From Chitinophagaceae bacterium (GTDB lineage: Bacteria; Bacteroidota; Bacteroidia; Chitinophagales; Chitinophagaceae): 64,000 bases of DNA. Made by a program: the position numbers and the translations under genes. Below the pieces are notes generated by a model. The model had not been told where the DNA came from. It did no database searches and worked only from the letters and a program-made list of their open reading frames with translations. Positions 63,429 through 64,000 of this stretch are shown piece after piece; positions within the stretch are counted from its first letter, which is position 1, and each line of letters starts with the position of its first letter. The DNA is taken from contig JAEUVS010000083.1 in NCBI GenBank assembly GCA_016786745.1, positions 26,728 through 90,727 on the forward strand, given 5' to 3'.

Positions 63429-64000
63429 TTATTGTTTTAAAGTGAATAAGTAAGGGTTCAATTTTTCTGTTTTTCCATATCCAAATCCATTTTCATTTAC
63501 ACGCACCAGGTTGCCCTCCCTGTTCTGAATATAGCGGCAGCAGTTAGCCATATTTGTATGAAATAATATTGCCTCTTCCAGTTTTGCAGGATCATCTTCT
63601 ATTTTGAGACGGTGATTATTTCCAGTGAGATATGGACCATGCTTTTCAAAATTCGCTTCGAAGCCGGCAAACTTTATCCATAAATTGTTATCATCAGCGC
63701 TCCACGTACCGGCTTGCCAGCTATTGCCGGCAAGCGTATAACGGTAATGTGTACCTGCCTGGAAGTCTTCGTTCACCACACCATAATGCATAGTGTTATC
63801 TTTAAAAAGATACAGCAGCACCTGCACAGTATCATTCACCTGCTGACGATAAAGTATATACAACTGGTCGTTTGTCCATTCGCGTGCCACACGGTCAATA
63901 TTGTTGTGCGCGAGGCTGCCGAGAAATGAAGTATCGCTGATAGTAATTTTTTCCAGGCCGTTTTTTTCCAGCCGGCTAACAAGGTCGTAATCCTCAAAAC
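63429..64000 (-). CDS. Glycosyltransferase-like protein, 3' part only (window edge)
   Basis: The frame stays open from the stop at 63429 through 64000, beyond the last internal start (GTG at 63890), so this is the C-terminal 190 residues of a longer gene. Near the window edge it reads FEDYDLVSRLEKNGLEK, which looks like the GxEDxDLxxRL motif of galactosyltransferase-type (GT2/GT7) enzymes. The last 150 residues are strand-rich with W-x-x-GTWSADDNNLWIKF, resembling a small beta-barrel domain, and end in PYLFTLKQ. The first part of the gene, and so the true family, lies outside the window. Confidence 0.6.
   Translation of the reverse strand, partial: FEDYDLVSRLEKNGLEKITISDTSFLGSLAHNNIDRVAREWTNDQLYILYRQQVNDTVQVLLYLFKDNTMHYGVVNEDFQAGTHYRYTLAGNSWQAGTWSADDNNLWIKFAGFEANFEKHGPYLTGNNHRLKIEDDPAKLEEAILFHTNMANCCRYIQNREGNLVRVNENGFGYGKTEKLNPYLFTLKQ

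Noticed and set aside
1..64000. tRNA, rRNA, prophage or insertion sequence
   Set aside because: No cloverleaf, rRNA core motif, integrase, transposase or phage structural gene was seen on either strand.

Overview
The window reads as chromosomal DNA of a Bacteroidetes bacterium, most likely a member of Chitinophagaceae. The support is a SusC/SusD pair, LytTR response regulators beside LytS-type histidine kinases, FtsX-like permeases of about 800 residues, a type IX secretion (type B) sorting domain, a TonB receptor of the Omp_b-brl_3 type, a SWIB-domain basic protein, and many lipoproteins and Tat-exported enzymes. No rRNA, tRNA, transposase, integrase or CRISPR array was recognised.

Layout. 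1-5.5 kb: CHRD lipoprotein (cut by the edge), DUF2807 protein, alpha/beta hydrolase, small envelope proteins, SWIB protein, FemAB/GNAT-like transferase. 5.6-17.2 kb: mixed metabolism, with a Tat-exported amine oxidase, an NmrA-like protein, an orphan ExbD, a GH5 glycosidase, carbonic anhydrase, acetyl xylan esterase, aldo/keto reductases, a short Cys-rich lipoprotein and a hydrolase/GAF operon. 17.3-29.2 kb: carbohydrate and sugar-acid catabolism, with an aldo/keto reductase plus DUF4838 glycosidase, amidohydrolase, GHL6-type glycosidase, Zn alcohol dehydrogenase, SGNH esterase and a mannonate-dehydratase-like enolase-superfamily enzyme. 29.3-38.3 kb: methyltransferase, two large FtsX/MacB-like permeases flanking an EF-hand-like protein, and a PKD-rich type IX cargo protein. 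38.4-43.7 kb: two tandem two-subunit molybdenum hydroxylases. 43.8-47.4 kb: tandem GNAT, DUF6624, and a PIG-L plus NodB deacetylase pair. 47.4-61.0 kb: two LytTR/LytS signalling loci flanking SusC/SusD, then a second TonB receptor. 61-64 kb: small proteins, a rhodanese and the 3' part of a glycosyltransferase-like gene.

How the parts may work together (inference). The SusCD pair, the adjoining sensor loci and the TonB receptor probably form one regulated outer-membrane uptake region. The 9.7-29 kb enzymes (GH5, acetyl xylan esterase, DUF4838, GHL6, dehydrogenases, enolase-family dehydratase) suit deacetylation and hydrolysis of hemicellulose-like glycans and use of the released sugars or uronic acids.

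The signals most worth following are: (i) a signal peptide placed in the wrong frame of an outer-membrane-type gene near 24.49 kb, at an A5 tract; (ii) three related REP-like elements, all at convergent gene junctions, with compensatory changes in a conserved hairpin; (iii) overlapping inverted half-sites plus a sigma-54-like promoter ahead of the second FtsX permease; and (iv) a propeller sensor whose kinase-like C-terminus lacks the expected catalytic motifs, next to a complete separate kinase and regulator. Only protein coordinates and motifs could be read by eye; no database search was run.
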